64,000 nucleotides of DNA from NCBI GenBank assembly GCA_041177965.1, contig JBEGWF010000132.1:1-64000 (forward strand). Direction: 5' to 3'. This DNA comes from SXXZ01 sp041177965. Its GTDB lineage: Bacteria > Verrucomicrobiota > Verrucomicrobiia > Limisphaerales > UBA9464. Positions within the stretch are counted from its first letter, which is position 1; every line of letters starts with the position of its first letter. Made by a program: the position numbers and the translations under genes. The notes under the pieces are model-generated. The model was not told the DNA's origin. It saw nothing but the letters and a program-made list of their open reading frames with translations, and did not search any database. Shown in pieces: positions 34,768 to 42,616 of this stretch.

Positions 34768-35064
34768 TTACTTGGAGCCGAGGATCGCGTCCTTCGCGGC
34801 CTTGGCCACGCGGAACTTCACCACCTTCTTGGCCGGGATCTTGATCTCCGCGCCGGTGGCGGGGTTCCGACCGATGCGGGCCTTGCGGTTCACCAGAACC
34901 AGCTTGCCGACACCGGGGAAGGTGAAGGTGTTCTTGGCGTTCTTGTAGGCGAGTTCAGCCAGCGTCTCGAGCACCGTCAGCGCTTGCTTCTTGGTGATCT
35001 CGGCCTTCTCGGCGAGGGCGGCGGTGATCTGGGACTTGGTCAGGGCTTTTGCGGCTTTGGCCAT
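34768..35064 (-). CDS. HU/IHF family DNA-binding protein
   Basis: A 98-residue histone-like DNA-bending protein. It starts MAKAAKALTKSQITAALAEKAE, and carries the beta-arm signature GRNPATGAEIKIPAKKVVKFR, with the conserved Pro that intercalates in DNA. The N-terminal Lys/Ala-rich stretch is slightly extended compared with E. coli HU. The ATG at 35064 is chosen because the extra 21 codons upstream do not resemble HU. It has its own promoter-like sequence and terminator, so it is probably monocistronic. Confidence 0.93.
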   Translation of the reverse strand: MAKAAKALTKSQITAALAEKAEITKKQALTVLETLAELAYKNAKNTFTFPGVGKLVLVNRKARIGRNPATGAEIKIPAKKVVKFRVAKAAKDAILGSK

Positions 35065-35117
35065 AATGATGGGGATTGGGTTTGGAATGTGTGATTTCCT
35101 AGCGTGACTTCGGTTCG

Positions 35118-35147
35118 GATTTAGCAACGCGCCCGATCACGTCGCAA
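35118..35147 (-). promoter_or_regulatory. Candidate sigma-70 promoter for HU
   Basis: On the minus strand TTGCGA (35142-35147) and TAAATC (35118-35123) are 18 bases apart and about 54 bases upstream of the HU start codon. The spacing is acceptable and both hexamers match consensus at four positions. Confidence 0.35.
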
Positions 35148-35330
35148 GAGAAAACCCAATAAATGCGCGGTTTTTTCATGCCATCCCCGATGGATTACGT
35201 GCATGCGGCCATGGCGCGCGGGCGACCCTTGACTTGCGGGACTCCAGCCACACCATCGGGGCTCCCGCGCGGTCGACCGGTCGGAGTTCGGAAGCCCCGT
35301 CGACGGGAGCGACCCACCCTGATCCACGAC

Positions 35331-36227
35331 ATGAAGCCAGATCCCAAGCGACGGTCGGTGACCCTCGGTCTACTCCAGCACGCCTGCGGGCCGGATCCCG
35401 ACGCGAACCTGGAGGTGTGCCTGGAGGCGGCGAGGCGGGCGGCCCGCGACGGGGCCCAGATCCTGTGCACGCAGGAACTGGTGCGCTCCCAATACTTCTG
35501 CCAATCCGAGGAGCACCGGTATTTCGATCTCGCCGAACCCATCCCGGGTCCAAGCACGAGGGCCTTCCAGCAACTGGCCAAGGAACTCGGGGTCGTGGTG
35601 GTCGCATCGCTGTTCGAGAAGCGGGCGGAGGGACTTTATCACAACACCGCGGTGATCATCGACGCCGACGGGTCCCTGCTCGGGATCTACCGCAAGATGC
35701 ACATTCCGGACGATCCGCTCTTCTACGAGAAATTCTACTTCACCCCGGGCGACACGGGCTTCCGGACCTGGGACACGCGCTTCGGCCGCATCGGGGTGCT
35801 GGTGTGCTGGGATCAATGGTATCCCGAGGCCGCCCGGCTCACGGCGATGAGCGGTGCGGAGATCCTGTTCTATCCCACGGCCATCGGGTGGCACCCCTCC
35901 GAGAAGTCCGAATACGGGGTGAACCAGCACGGGGCATGGGAGACCATCCAGCGGTCCCACGCCATCGCCAATGGATGCTATGTCGCCGCCGTCAATCGGA
36001 TCGGGCTGGAGCAACCGGTCGGGGGCGACGGTCTCGAATTCTGGGGACAGAGCTTCGTGGCCGGGACCAGCGGCCAACTGCTGGGCAAGGCGTCGGCGGA
36101 TCGGCCGGAGAACCTACTGGTCACGGTGGACCTGTCGAAGGTCGACGTCACCCGCACGCACTGGCCCTTCCTGCGCGACCGGCGCATCGACGCCTATGGC
36201 GACCTCACCCGACGCTACCGGGATTGA
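35331..36227 (+). CDS. aguB: N-carbamoylputrescine amidase-like carbon-nitrogen hydrolase
   Basis: A 298-residue nitrilase-superfamily hydrolase. The catalytic triad is visible: Glu in LCTQELVRSQYF, Lys in YRKMHIPDDP, and Cys at about residue 159 in VLVCWDQWYPEAAR. The stretch EKFYFTPGDTGF and the H-x-P-x-P-type substrate loop match plant/bacterial AguB, which releases ammonia and carbon dioxide from N-carbamoylputrescine. The agmatine deiminase partner AguA is not in the window. The ATG at 35331 gives the family start; upstream in-frame codons are Arg/Pro-rich. It overlaps the SDR gene by 32 bases. A beta-ureidopropionase-like activity cannot be excluded. Confidence 0.85.
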   Translation: MKPDPKRRSVTLGLLQHACGPDPDANLEVCLEAARRAARDGAQILCTQELVRSQYFCQSEEHRYFDLAEPIPGPSTRAFQQLAKELGVVVVASLFEKRAEGLYHNTAVIIDADGSLLGIYRKMHIPDDPLFYEKFYFTPGDTGFRTWDTRFGRIGVLVCWDQWYPEAARLTAMSGAEILFYPTAIGWHPSEKSEYGVNQHGAWETIQRSHAIANGCYVAAVNRIGLEQPVGGDGLEFWGQSFVAGTSGQLLGKASADRPENLLVTVDLSKVDVTRTHWPFLRDRRIDAYGDLTRRYRD

Positions 36228-37068
36228 TCCCTCCCAGGCGGAGAGGCTGGCGGGCCGTTGCCTGGTGATCATCGGCGGCACCCAGGGTCTCGGAGCCTCC
36301 GCGGCTCGTGCTTGCCTCCGCGAGGGGGCGAAACTGGTGGTCGTCGGCTTGGATCCCCTGCCAGCGGGGCAACCGTGGCTCGAGTCGGGAGATCGCCTCG
36401 AGGTGATCGTGGGCGATGCGAGGGAACCCGGGACCGCCGAGCGGGCCATCGAAGCCTGCGTCCGCAGATTCGGGGGGTTCCACGGTCTGTACCATGTGGC
36501 GGGAGGCAGCGGGAGGATGTGGGGCGACGGCCCGCTGCATGCCATCCCGCCGGAGGGTTGGCGTCAGACCCTCGATCTGAACCTGAACACGGCGTTCCTC
36601 TCCAACCGCGCCGCGATCCGGTGGTTCCTCGATCGACGACAGCCCGGATGCGTCCTGAACTGCGGCTCGGTGCTTGCCGAATCCCCTTCCCCGGCGCTGT
36701 TCGGCACGGTCGCCTACGCGACCGCGAAGGCTGCGTTGATCGGTCTCACCCGGGCCGCCGCGGCGGCCTACGCCCCGCACGACATCCGCGTGAACCTGGT
36801 GGCACCCGGACTCACCGCGACCCCCATGTCGCGCCGGGCCCAGGCCGATCCATCGATCCAAGGGTTCATCGCCCGGAAGCAACCGCTGGACGGCGGGCGG
36901 ATGGGGCGACCGGAAGACCTCGACGACACCGTGGTGTGGCTCCTTTCGGAGGGCAGCCGATTCGTCACCGGACAGGTCGTCGCCATCGACGGGGGGTGGT
37001 CGGTCACCGAAGCGTCCCCTTTGCCCATGTCCGACACCGGCACCTCGTCCGGCTCCCCACTCCCATGA
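36196..37068 (+). CDS. Short-chain dehydrogenase/reductase (SDR)
   Basis: A 290-residue Rossmann-fold oxidoreductase. The nucleotide-binding motif is IIGGTQGLGASAA, the catalytic Ser is in LNCGSVLAES, and the Tyr-x3-Lys is in AYATAKAALIG. It ends with the usual SDR C-terminal FVTGQVVAIDGGWS, followed by a short Ser/Pro tail. The ATG at 36196 lies inside the 3' end of aguB; the overlap of 32 bases suggests translational coupling. It overlaps the ROK gene by four bases. The substrate cannot be told; neighbours suggest sugar or amine catabolism. Confidence 0.82.
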   Translation: MATSPDATGIDPSQAERLAGRCLVIIGGTQGLGASAARACLREGAKLVVVGLDPLPAGQPWLESGDRLEVIVGDAREPGTAERAIEACVRRFGGFHGLYHVAGGSGRMWGDGPLHAIPPEGWRQTLDLNLNTAFLSNRAAIRWFLDRRQPGCVLNCGSVLAESPSPALFGTVAYATAKAALIGLTRAAAAAYAPHDIRVNLVAPGLTATPMSRRAQADPSIQGFIARKQPLDGGRMGRPEDLDDTVVWLLSEGSRFVTGQVVAIDGGWSVTEASPLPMSDTGTSSGSPLP

Positions 37069-37991
37069 ACCCCATCCCGAAGGATCCGAGATATTTCCTG
37101 GGAATCGATCTGGGAGGTTCCCGCATCAAATCGGTCGTGGTGACCGACGACGGTTCGGTGCTCGAGGAGCACACGCTGCCCTTCGAAGATTCCGGGATGC
37201 AGTGGGCGGCGCGGATCCGAGAGCTGGTGATCGGACTGGAGCTCCGGCGAGGCAGACCGGAGGCGATCGGCCTCTGCGCCCCCGGCCTCGCATCGCGGGA
37301 TGGACGATGCATCGTCCACATGCCGGGCCGCCTGCACGGGCTCGAGGGATTGGATTGGAGGGATTTCCTCGGACATCCAGGGCCCCTCTCCGTGCTGAAC
37401 GACGCCCATGCCGCGCTGCTGGGTGAAGCATGGATCGGGGCGGCACAGGGTCTCCGACAGGTCGTGATGCTGACGTTGGGCACCGGAGTCGGCGGGGCCG
37501 CCCTCGTGGACGGACGCCTCCTTCGAGGTCACCTCGGCCGGGCGGGTCATCTGGGGCACATCACCCTCGATTCCCGGGCCGAGAACGACGACGTCGGTAC
37601 ACCGGGATCGCTGGAGATGGCGATCGGCAACAAGACCGTGCACGCCCGGAGCCACGGACGCTTTTCCTCCACGAGGGATCTGGTGGAGGCCGCCCGCCAC
37701 GGAGATCCGTTGGCGGTGGCCGTTTGGGAGGAATCGGTCCGCGGTCTTGCGGTCGGGATCAACTCGCTGATCAATGCCCTGGATCCGGAAGCGGTGATCC
37801 TCGGGGGCGGAATCGCCCAGGCGGGCCCTTTTCTCTTCGACCGATTGCAGGAGATCCTCGCGCGCCATGAATGGCGTCCGCTGGGATCCGGGGTACGCAT
37901 TCTCCCGGCCCGCCTTGGGGAGTTGGCCGGTGCCCACGGAGCGGCGCGTCAGGCGATCAACCTGAGCGACGCGAACCAACGGGTGGATTAG
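37065..37991 (+). CDS. ROK-family sugar kinase-like protein lacking the zinc motif
   Basis: A 308-residue ROK (repressor, ORF, kinase) family protein. The ATP-binding N-terminus FLGIDLGGSRIKSVVV and the phosphate loop LTLGTGVGGAAL are intact, as is the catalytic Asp in SVLNDAHAALLG. The ROK cysteine motif, normally CxCGxxGCxE, is replaced by DDVGTPGSLE, so all three Cys are missing. Its start overlaps the SDR stop by four bases. It lacks a helix-turn-helix domain, which argues for a kinase rather than a repressor. It is likely a glucokinase-like enzyme; substrate unknown. Confidence 0.8.
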   Translation: MNPIPKDPRYFLGIDLGGSRIKSVVVTDDGSVLEEHTLPFEDSGMQWAARIRELVIGLELRRGRPEAIGLCAPGLASRDGRCIVHMPGRLHGLEGLDWRDFLGHPGPLSVLNDAHAALLGEAWIGAAQGLRQVVMLTLGTGVGGAALVDGRLLRGHLGRAGHLGHITLDSRAENDDVGTPGSLEMAIGNKTVHARSHGRFSSTRDLVEAARHGDPLAVAVWEESVRGLAVGINSLINALDPEAVILGGGIAQAGPFLFDRLQEILARHEWRPLGSGVRILPARLGELAGAHGAARQAINLSDANQRVD

Positions 37992-38183
37992 ACCCGACGC
38001 CTCTGCGACGCCCACGCCTGAGGCCGTCGGCGGCAAACACGGGGAGCAACTCCAGGGATCGAAGCGCCTCCGAAGCTTTGATGGTTGGGACCCACCCGAA
38101 GTCCAGACTTCCCTGCCCCTGGGCACCCGTCTGGAACCTGCTGGTGGAGCAAGGTCGTCCGGCAGTGCCAAAAACCGGCCCAT

Positions 38184-38217
38184 GAAAAAAGCCACCTTGG
38201 TTTCCCAAGGTGGCTTT
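38184..38217 (-). terminator. Intrinsic terminator of the PEP-CTERM gene
   Basis: aaagccaccttgg and ccaaggtggcttt (38188-38217) form a perfect 13-bp stem with a 4-base loop. On the minus strand it is followed by a run of T. It lies 18 bases past the stop of the PEP-CTERM gene at 38235. Confidence 0.92.
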
Positions 38218-38234
38218 GAACACTCAAACCAAAA

Positions 38235-38801
38235 TTACTTGCGACGGCGCCAGAGGAGCGCAGCGGCACCGAGGGTGCCCAGAGCGATCGTGGTCGGCTC
38301 GGGGATCACGGGGCCACCACCACCGGCAACCAGACCGAAGGACTTCATGCCCTCCAGACCACCGGGGATCGCCAGGGGGTCGGTCGGGATGGTGTAGGTG
38401 AAGGACTCGGAGAGACCGGTTCCAGCGGCCTTGGCCAGCGCCTGAGCGGCACCGACACCGGCGATGGAGGAGTCCCAGACAGCCACCTGCAGGGTCACCG
38501 TGCTGCCCGGAGCGAACCCGTCGAGGGTCGCGATCGCACCAGGGCCACCCGCGGCAGCCGGATTCCAGGTGCCAGGGAAGGTGGTGGTGGAGGCGCGGAA
38601 CGGAGACGGAGCGAAGGACTTGGTCAGAGCGCCCGCGGAGGCACCGTACCAGACCTGAGCCACGAAGCTCGTGCCGGTGAGGGGCTTGCCCGACGCGTCA
38701 TTGACCAGAGCCAGACCCCGGTTGTTGAGGTTGATCTGTCCCTGACCGAAGGCCGACACGGCGAGAGCCGAAGCGGCAACGAGGTAAGCGAACTTGTTCA
38801 T
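38235..38801 (-). CDS. PEP-CTERM sorting-domain secreted protein
   Basis: A 188-residue exported protein. A signal peptide (MNKFAYLVAASALAVSAFG) is followed by an Ala/Gly/Thr-rich beta-type body. The C-terminus is a PEP-CTERM signal: IPEPTTIALGTLGAAALLWRRRK, with PEP motif, hydrophobic span and basic end. Such proteins are cleaved by an exosortase and are common on the surface of biofilm-forming bacteria. It lies 21 bases downstream of the other secreted-protein gene and has a strong terminator, so the two probably form an operon. The exosortase itself is not in the window. Confidence 0.9.
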   Translation of the reverse strand: MNKFAYLVAASALAVSAFGQGQINLNNRGLALVNDASGKPLTGTSFVAQVWYGASAGALTKSFAPSPFRASTTTFPGTWNPAAAGGPGAIATLDGFAPGSTVTLQVAVWDSSIAGVGAAQALAKAAGTGLSESFTYTIPTDPLAIPGGLEGMKSFGLVAGGGGPVIPEPTTIALGTLGAAALLWRRRK

Positions 38802-38822
38802 GGTGTTTTCTGTTAGGACTGA

Positions 38823-39431
38823 TTAGTTGACGGAGAAATTCCGGGTGTAGGTACGAGCAGCGCCCTGGAGGAAGAAGCCCTCACCGACCTTGACGGACGG
38901 AGCGGAGGGTTCCCAAGCGCCGTCGACGAACGACTTGGCAGCGAAACCGGAACCGGTCCACTGGAAGACGTTGTCACCTTCCTTGGCCGGGAAGCCACCA
39001 GCGGCGGCGTCGGTCAGGCTGCCGGCGAGCGGCAGGGGCACAGCGATCAGGTTGTAGCCGGCGGCGATGTTGACGTTGTTGCTCAGGCTGACCTCACCGA
39101 TGAGGGTGATGGTGGCCGCGGCAGGCACGTTGATGAAGAAGCCTTCGCCCGGGGAGAGCTTCATGTTGGCGTCGTCCCAAGCGCCGTCGACGAAGGAGTT
39201 CGCGACGTACTTGCCACCGGTGAACTTGTACACCGTGGTGCCCTCGGGGGCATTCAGGACGGTGCCGATGGCGTTGTTGCCGTTGTTCAGCTGGTTGCCG
39301 ATCAGGTTGTAGCCCTTGGCGAGGCTCAACCGGACATAACCAACGATGTTCTGGCTGGTCACCTGGGCGGACCCGGAGACAGCACCGACAGCCGCGACAA
39401 CAGCGGCCAAGAGGAGCGATTTGGTGTTCAT
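38823..39431 (-). CDS. Secreted protein with two internal repeats
   Basis: A 202-residue exported protein with a signal peptide (MNTKSLLLAAVVAAVGAVSGSAQ). The body is an internal duplication of about 80 residues. Both halves hold the pattern GYNLI, FTGGKYVANSFVDGAW or WTGSGFAAKSFVDGAW, and GEGFFINV or GEGFFLQ. The first half spans about residues 35-105, the second 118-195. No cell-wall anchor or PEP-CTERM signal is visible. I do not recognise a named family; this style of protein is frequent in verrucomicrobial genomes. It is upstream of, and likely co-transcribed with, the PEP-CTERM gene. Confidence 0.75.
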   Translation of the reverse strand: MNTKSLLLAAVVAAVGAVSGSAQVTSQNIVGYVRLSLAKGYNLIGNQLNNGNNAIGTVLNAPEGTTVYKFTGGKYVANSFVDGAWDDANMKLSPGEGFFINVPAAATITLIGEVSLSNNVNIAAGYNLIAVPLPLAGSLTDAAAGGFPAKEGDNVFQWTGSGFAAKSFVDGAWEPSAPSVKVGEGFFLQGAARTYTRNFSVN

Positions 39432-39475
39432 TGTGGTTTGATTTATTCCGTGTGTGGGGAAGTTCTGTCAGGGCC

Positions 39476-40387
39476 TCAAGACATCGTCAACGGATTTTTC
39501 AAAAAAAATCCCGACTGCCTCTCGGCCGCCGTCACGGTGTTGGCGAGCAGCATGGCGATGGTCATCGGACCAACCCCTCCGGGATTGGGCGTGATCCAAC
39601 GGCACCTGGGCTGGACTTCGGAGAAGGCGACATCGCCCACGAGGCGCGTGCCGGACTTGCTGGCCGGATCGGCGATGCGGTTGACGCCGACGTCGATCAC
39701 CACCGCTCCATCGCGGACCATGTCGCCGCGCAGGAACTCCGGCACCCCCATCGCGGCGATGATGATGTCGGCCCGACGGCAGTGCGAGGCGATGTCTCGG
39801 GTGGCACTGTGGCAGACGGTGACCGTGCAATTGGCCCGGGCCGACTTCTGGATGAGAATCGAAGCCATCGGCTTGCCGACGATGTTGCCACGCCCGAGCA
39901 CGACCACCTCGGCACCGGGCAGGGGAACACGGCAGCGGACCAGCAATTCATGGACTCCCGCCGGGGTGCAGGGCAGGAAGCCGCCCTCGTCCCCCAGCAG
40001 GAGGCGCCCGACGTTGACCGGATGGAAACCGTCGACGTCCTTCTCCGGCACGACCGATGCGTAGATCGCCGCCGAGTCGATGTGTCGAGGCAGCGGTGCC
40101 TGCACCAGAATGCCGTGGCAGGCAGGGTCGGCGTTCAGTCGATGGATCCGCGTGATCAAGTCGGCCTGCGTGGTCTCCTCGGGAAGGACGGTGGTGTGCG
40201 AAGCGATCCCGAGTTCGCGGGATTTCTTCTCCTTCATCCCCACGTACACCTGCGAGGCGGGATCCTCACCGACGCGGATGAAGGCCAAGGCCGGTTGGAC
40301 TCCGCGATGCTTGAGGGCGGCGACCCGGACGGAGGTCTCCTGGTGGATGTCGGCTGCGATGGCGCGTCCGTCGATGAGGTTGTTCAT
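39476..40387 (-). CDS. folD: FolD bifunctional methylenetetrahydrofolate dehydrogenase/cyclohydrolase
   Basis: A 303-residue folate one-carbon enzyme that converts methylene-THF to formyl-THF using NADP. The catalytic Tyr and Lys are in SQVYVGMKEKKSRELGI, the Gln in GILVQAPLP, and the NADP-binding motif is GRGNIVGKPMASIL. The conserved end PNPGGVGPMTIAMLLANTV is present. The ATG at 40387 (MNNLIDGRAIAADI) is the family start. It lies 32 bases downstream of the SH3-domain gene. Confidence 0.95.
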   Translation of the reverse strand: MNNLIDGRAIAADIHQETSVRVAALKHRGVQPALAFIRVGEDPASQVYVGMKEKKSRELGIASHTTVLPEETTQADLITRIHRLNADPACHGILVQAPLPRHIDSAAIYASVVPEKDVDGFHPVNVGRLLLGDEGGFLPCTPAGVHELLVRCRVPLPGAEVVVLGRGNIVGKPMASILIQKSARANCTVTVCHSATRDIASHCRRADIIIAAMGVPEFLRGDMVRDGAVVIDVGVNRIADPASKSGTRLVGDVAFSEVQPRCRWITPNPGGVGPMTIAMLLANTVTAAERQSGFFLKNPLTMS

Positions 40388-40419
40388 GGGAGGGGCCCCG
40401 GACGGGAAGGGATGGACGG

Positions 40420-41400
40420 TCAGCGTGCCGGGGATTCCTCGATGGACTGCACCCTGAGGATGACCTGGGTCCGGAAACGGGGGTCGACATACTCCTCGGC
40501 CACCACCCGCACCGTCTTGCCCCGGAACGAGGCGATCGGAGTGGCGGGATCCTGGCCCACCAGGAAACCCAGCATCCCCTCGCCCCGCTGGGGGCTGCGC
40601 AACTGGTAGTGGGAGGGAGACTGGGGTTCCAGGCTCCGGGCCACCTTGCCCACACGTGTGACGATGCGGACCTTCTCCGAGTACTGGATCGACGACTGGG
40701 CCGCACCGCCGGAATCGGCCGACGGCTCCGGGGCCTGTGAAGCGATCGGAGCGGACACCACCTGCGGCAAGGATTGCTCGACCGGTGCCGGGACCGGAGG
40801 AACGGGGACAGGAGCGGCGATCGGAGCGGCGACCGGTTTTGCCGGGGCGGTCACGGGCCTGTCGGCCGGGACCGCATCCCCCTCGGCCGGGAGGATGCCG
40901 CCGGTCTTGGAGGCCGTCACGCGGGTCGCTGGTACGCCGGAAACCTCGACGAATTGCGCCCCCACATAGGCGGAGAAGCCGGCCGGCGGCTCGACCTGCA
41001 ACCATCCGTCGGACTCGCGGATCTCCGTCAGGGTGACCCCCTTCTTGAGGACGCCCAGTTCGCCGTAATTCCGGCCGGGCCCCACCCGCAACTTCGCCTC
41101 GGCGGCCTTCACCTGCCGGGAACCGCGGTCGACCAGCGGTCCATAGACCCACACGGCGACCTTGGAAGGCAGAGCGATGCGGATGAACCCATCCTTGGCA
41201 CCCCCCTGTGTCTCCACGGTCTCACCGCGCTTCATCCACGCCAGGACCTCCCCATCGAGCGAGGGCTGGGAGCGGATGTTGACCCGGTCCCCGAGGATCA
41301 TGGCGGTGTCGGCCACCGCGGAGAACGCACAGGCCCACGCGGCGAGGAGGAATCCGGGAAGAAGACGCGCAGAACGGGACGGGACGGACGGACAATTCAT
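40420..41400 (-). CDS. Secreted bacterial SH3-domain protein
   Basis: A 326-residue exported protein. A signal peptide (LLPGFLLAAWACAFSAVA) is followed by two SH3b-like modules at about residues 35-95 (GDRVNIRSQPSLDGEVLAWMKRGETV) and 98-155 (AEAKLRVGPGRNYGELGVLKKGVTL). A Pro/Ala-rich stretch of alternating residues at 180-215 links to a C-terminal part of about 100 residues of unknown fold (EKVRIVTRVGKVARSL and FRGKTVRVVAEEYVD). SH3b modules often bind cell wall. It overlaps the pseudouridine synthase gene by four bases. Confidence 0.82.
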   Translation of the reverse strand: MNCPSVPSRSARLLPGFLLAAWACAFSAVADTAMILGDRVNIRSQPSLDGEVLAWMKRGETVETQGGAKDGFIRIALPSKVAVWVYGPLVDRGSRQVKAAEAKLRVGPGRNYGELGVLKKGVTLTEIRESDGWLQVEPPAGFSAYVGAQFVEVSGVPATRVTASKTGGILPAEGDAVPADRPVTAPAKPVAAPIAAPVPVPPVPAPVEQSLPQVVSAPIASQAPEPSADSGGAAQSSIQYSEKVRIVTRVGKVARSLEPQSPSHYQLRSPQRGEGMLGFLVGQDPATPIASFRGKTVRVVAEEYVDPRFRTQVILRVQSIEESPAR

Positions 41401-42113
41401 GCTTTGGAAAGCAAGGACCGGATTTCCGTCGGCGTCAATGCGCGCCACTTTCCGAGGGGCAGTTCGCCCAGCTTGATGGGCCCGATCTGGGTGCGACGCA
41501 GTTCGGCGACGGTGTGGCCCAGCACCTCGAAGAGGCGGCGGATCTCCCGGTTCTTGCCCTGAGCCAGTTCCAGTTCGACGACGCTGTGGGAATTGTTCGT
41601 GTCGATCAGTCGCGCCCGCTCGGCCTTGAGCATCTCGCCCTCGTGCTCGACCCCCTGGGTGAATCGGGACAGTTGGGAGGACTCCAGACGCCCCTCGACG
41701 ACAGCCACGTACCTCTTGCGGACGCCGTAGCGCGGATGGGTGAGCTTCAGGGAGAACTCGCCGTCGTTGGTGAGGAAGATCAGGCCCTGGCTGTCCCGGT
41801 CGAGGCGCCCGACGGTGAACAGGTTCGACCATTCGGCGGGCAGCAGCTGACCCACCACGCGACGGGCCTCCGGATCATTGCGGGTGCAGAGGAAACCCGG
41901 GGGCTTGTTGAGGGCGATGTAGAGCTTCTTGCGGGCGCGGACAGGACGCCCCTCCACCGCGACGGCATCGTGGAGCGGATCGACCTTCGAGCCCAGCTCC
42001 ACGACCACCCGACCGTTGACCGTCACCGCGCCGCGGACGATCAACTGCTCGGAGGCTCGCCTGGAGGCGACCCCGGCATCGGCGAGGAATTTCTGGAGTC
42101 GGACGGTGGGCAT
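41397..42113 (-). CDS. RsuA/RluB-family pseudouridine synthase
   Basis: A 238-residue rRNA pseudouridine synthase. The N-terminal S4 domain (RLQKFLADAGVASRRASEQLI) binds RNA. The catalytic Asp is in VGRLDRDSQGLIFLTNDG, and the C-terminal KKRY-type strand and GKNREIRRLFEVLGH are present. The ATG at 42113 (MPTVRLQKFL) matches family length; a frame extended by 37 residues is not homologous in kind. It cannot be assigned to RluB, RluE, RluF or RsuA by eye; RluB-like seems most likely. Confidence 0.9.
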   Translation of the reverse strand: MPTVRLQKFLADAGVASRRASEQLIVRGAVTVNGRVVVELGSKVDPLHDAVAVEGRPVRARKKLYIALNKPPGFLCTRNDPEARRVVGQLLPAEWSNLFTVGRLDRDSQGLIFLTNDGEFSLKLTHPRYGVRKRYVAVVEGRLESSQLSRFTQGVEHEGEMLKAERARLIDTNNSHSVVELELAQGKNREIRRLFEVLGHTVAELRRTQIGPIKLGELPLGKWRALTPTEIRSLLSKA

Positions 42114-42249
42114 GGGATCAAAAACCGCGACGCCGACCGCGGGTCCATCGTTGTACCCACGATCGGCGTCGCTGGTCGTCGGAGATTCCTTCCGGTGGCC
42201 GGCACCCGCGGCGATCGCAGGCACCCGTCATCGGCCGGAACCCCGCGGA

Positions 42250-42405
42250 TCACTCCGGCGGACGGGTCTTGCGCAGACCGGTCACGCGGTCGCCTTCCTT
42301 CCACTGGGAGCGGCTTTTGAGAATGGCGACGCGCTCGAAGCGCTTCAGGACGTTACGTTTTGCCCCGGTGGTGCCGGAGGCGCGGAGGCTGTTGTGCTGG
42401 GACAT
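42250..42405 (-). CDS. Small basic protein of the PVC group
   Basis: A 51-residue protein encoded by a short frame, starting MSQHNSLRASG and running through KRNVLKRFERVAILKSR to VTGLRKTRPPE. It is rich in Lys and Arg, and it matches the family called small basic protein that is found in Verrucomicrobiota and Chlamydiae. It is presumed to be ribosome-associated, but I only infer that. It is transcribed in the same direction as the pseudouridine synthase gene, 136 bases upstream of it. A promoter-like pair lies at 42476-42503. It is a useful lineage marker. Confidence 0.85.
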   Translation of the reverse strand: MSQHNSLRASGTTGAKRNVLKRFERVAILKSRSQWKEGDRVTGLRKTRPPE

Positions 42406-42475
42406 AGACTCGGATGGTTCGCGGTGGACGAAGACGGGTCCCCGGATGGGATCGCCTGCCCGCCGCGAGCAGGTG

Positions 42476-42503
42476 GTTGTAGCCTCCGGCGACCGACTTG
42501 CAA
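42476..42503 (-). promoter_or_regulatory. Candidate promoter of the small basic protein gene
   Basis: On the minus strand TTGCAA (42498-42503) and TACAAC (42476-42481) are 16 bases apart, each matching consensus at four positions, about 70 bases upstream of the start codon. Confidence 0.3.
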
Positions 42504-42616
42504 ACCGGATTTTTCAGGCGACCGCGGGCGATCCCCGGGATCGAGGCCCCCGGACCAGGGTGCCGGAGCCCATTTTGCGGGTGCATTGGCGACCCTTCCG
42601 GGGAGAGGGTCGGGGC

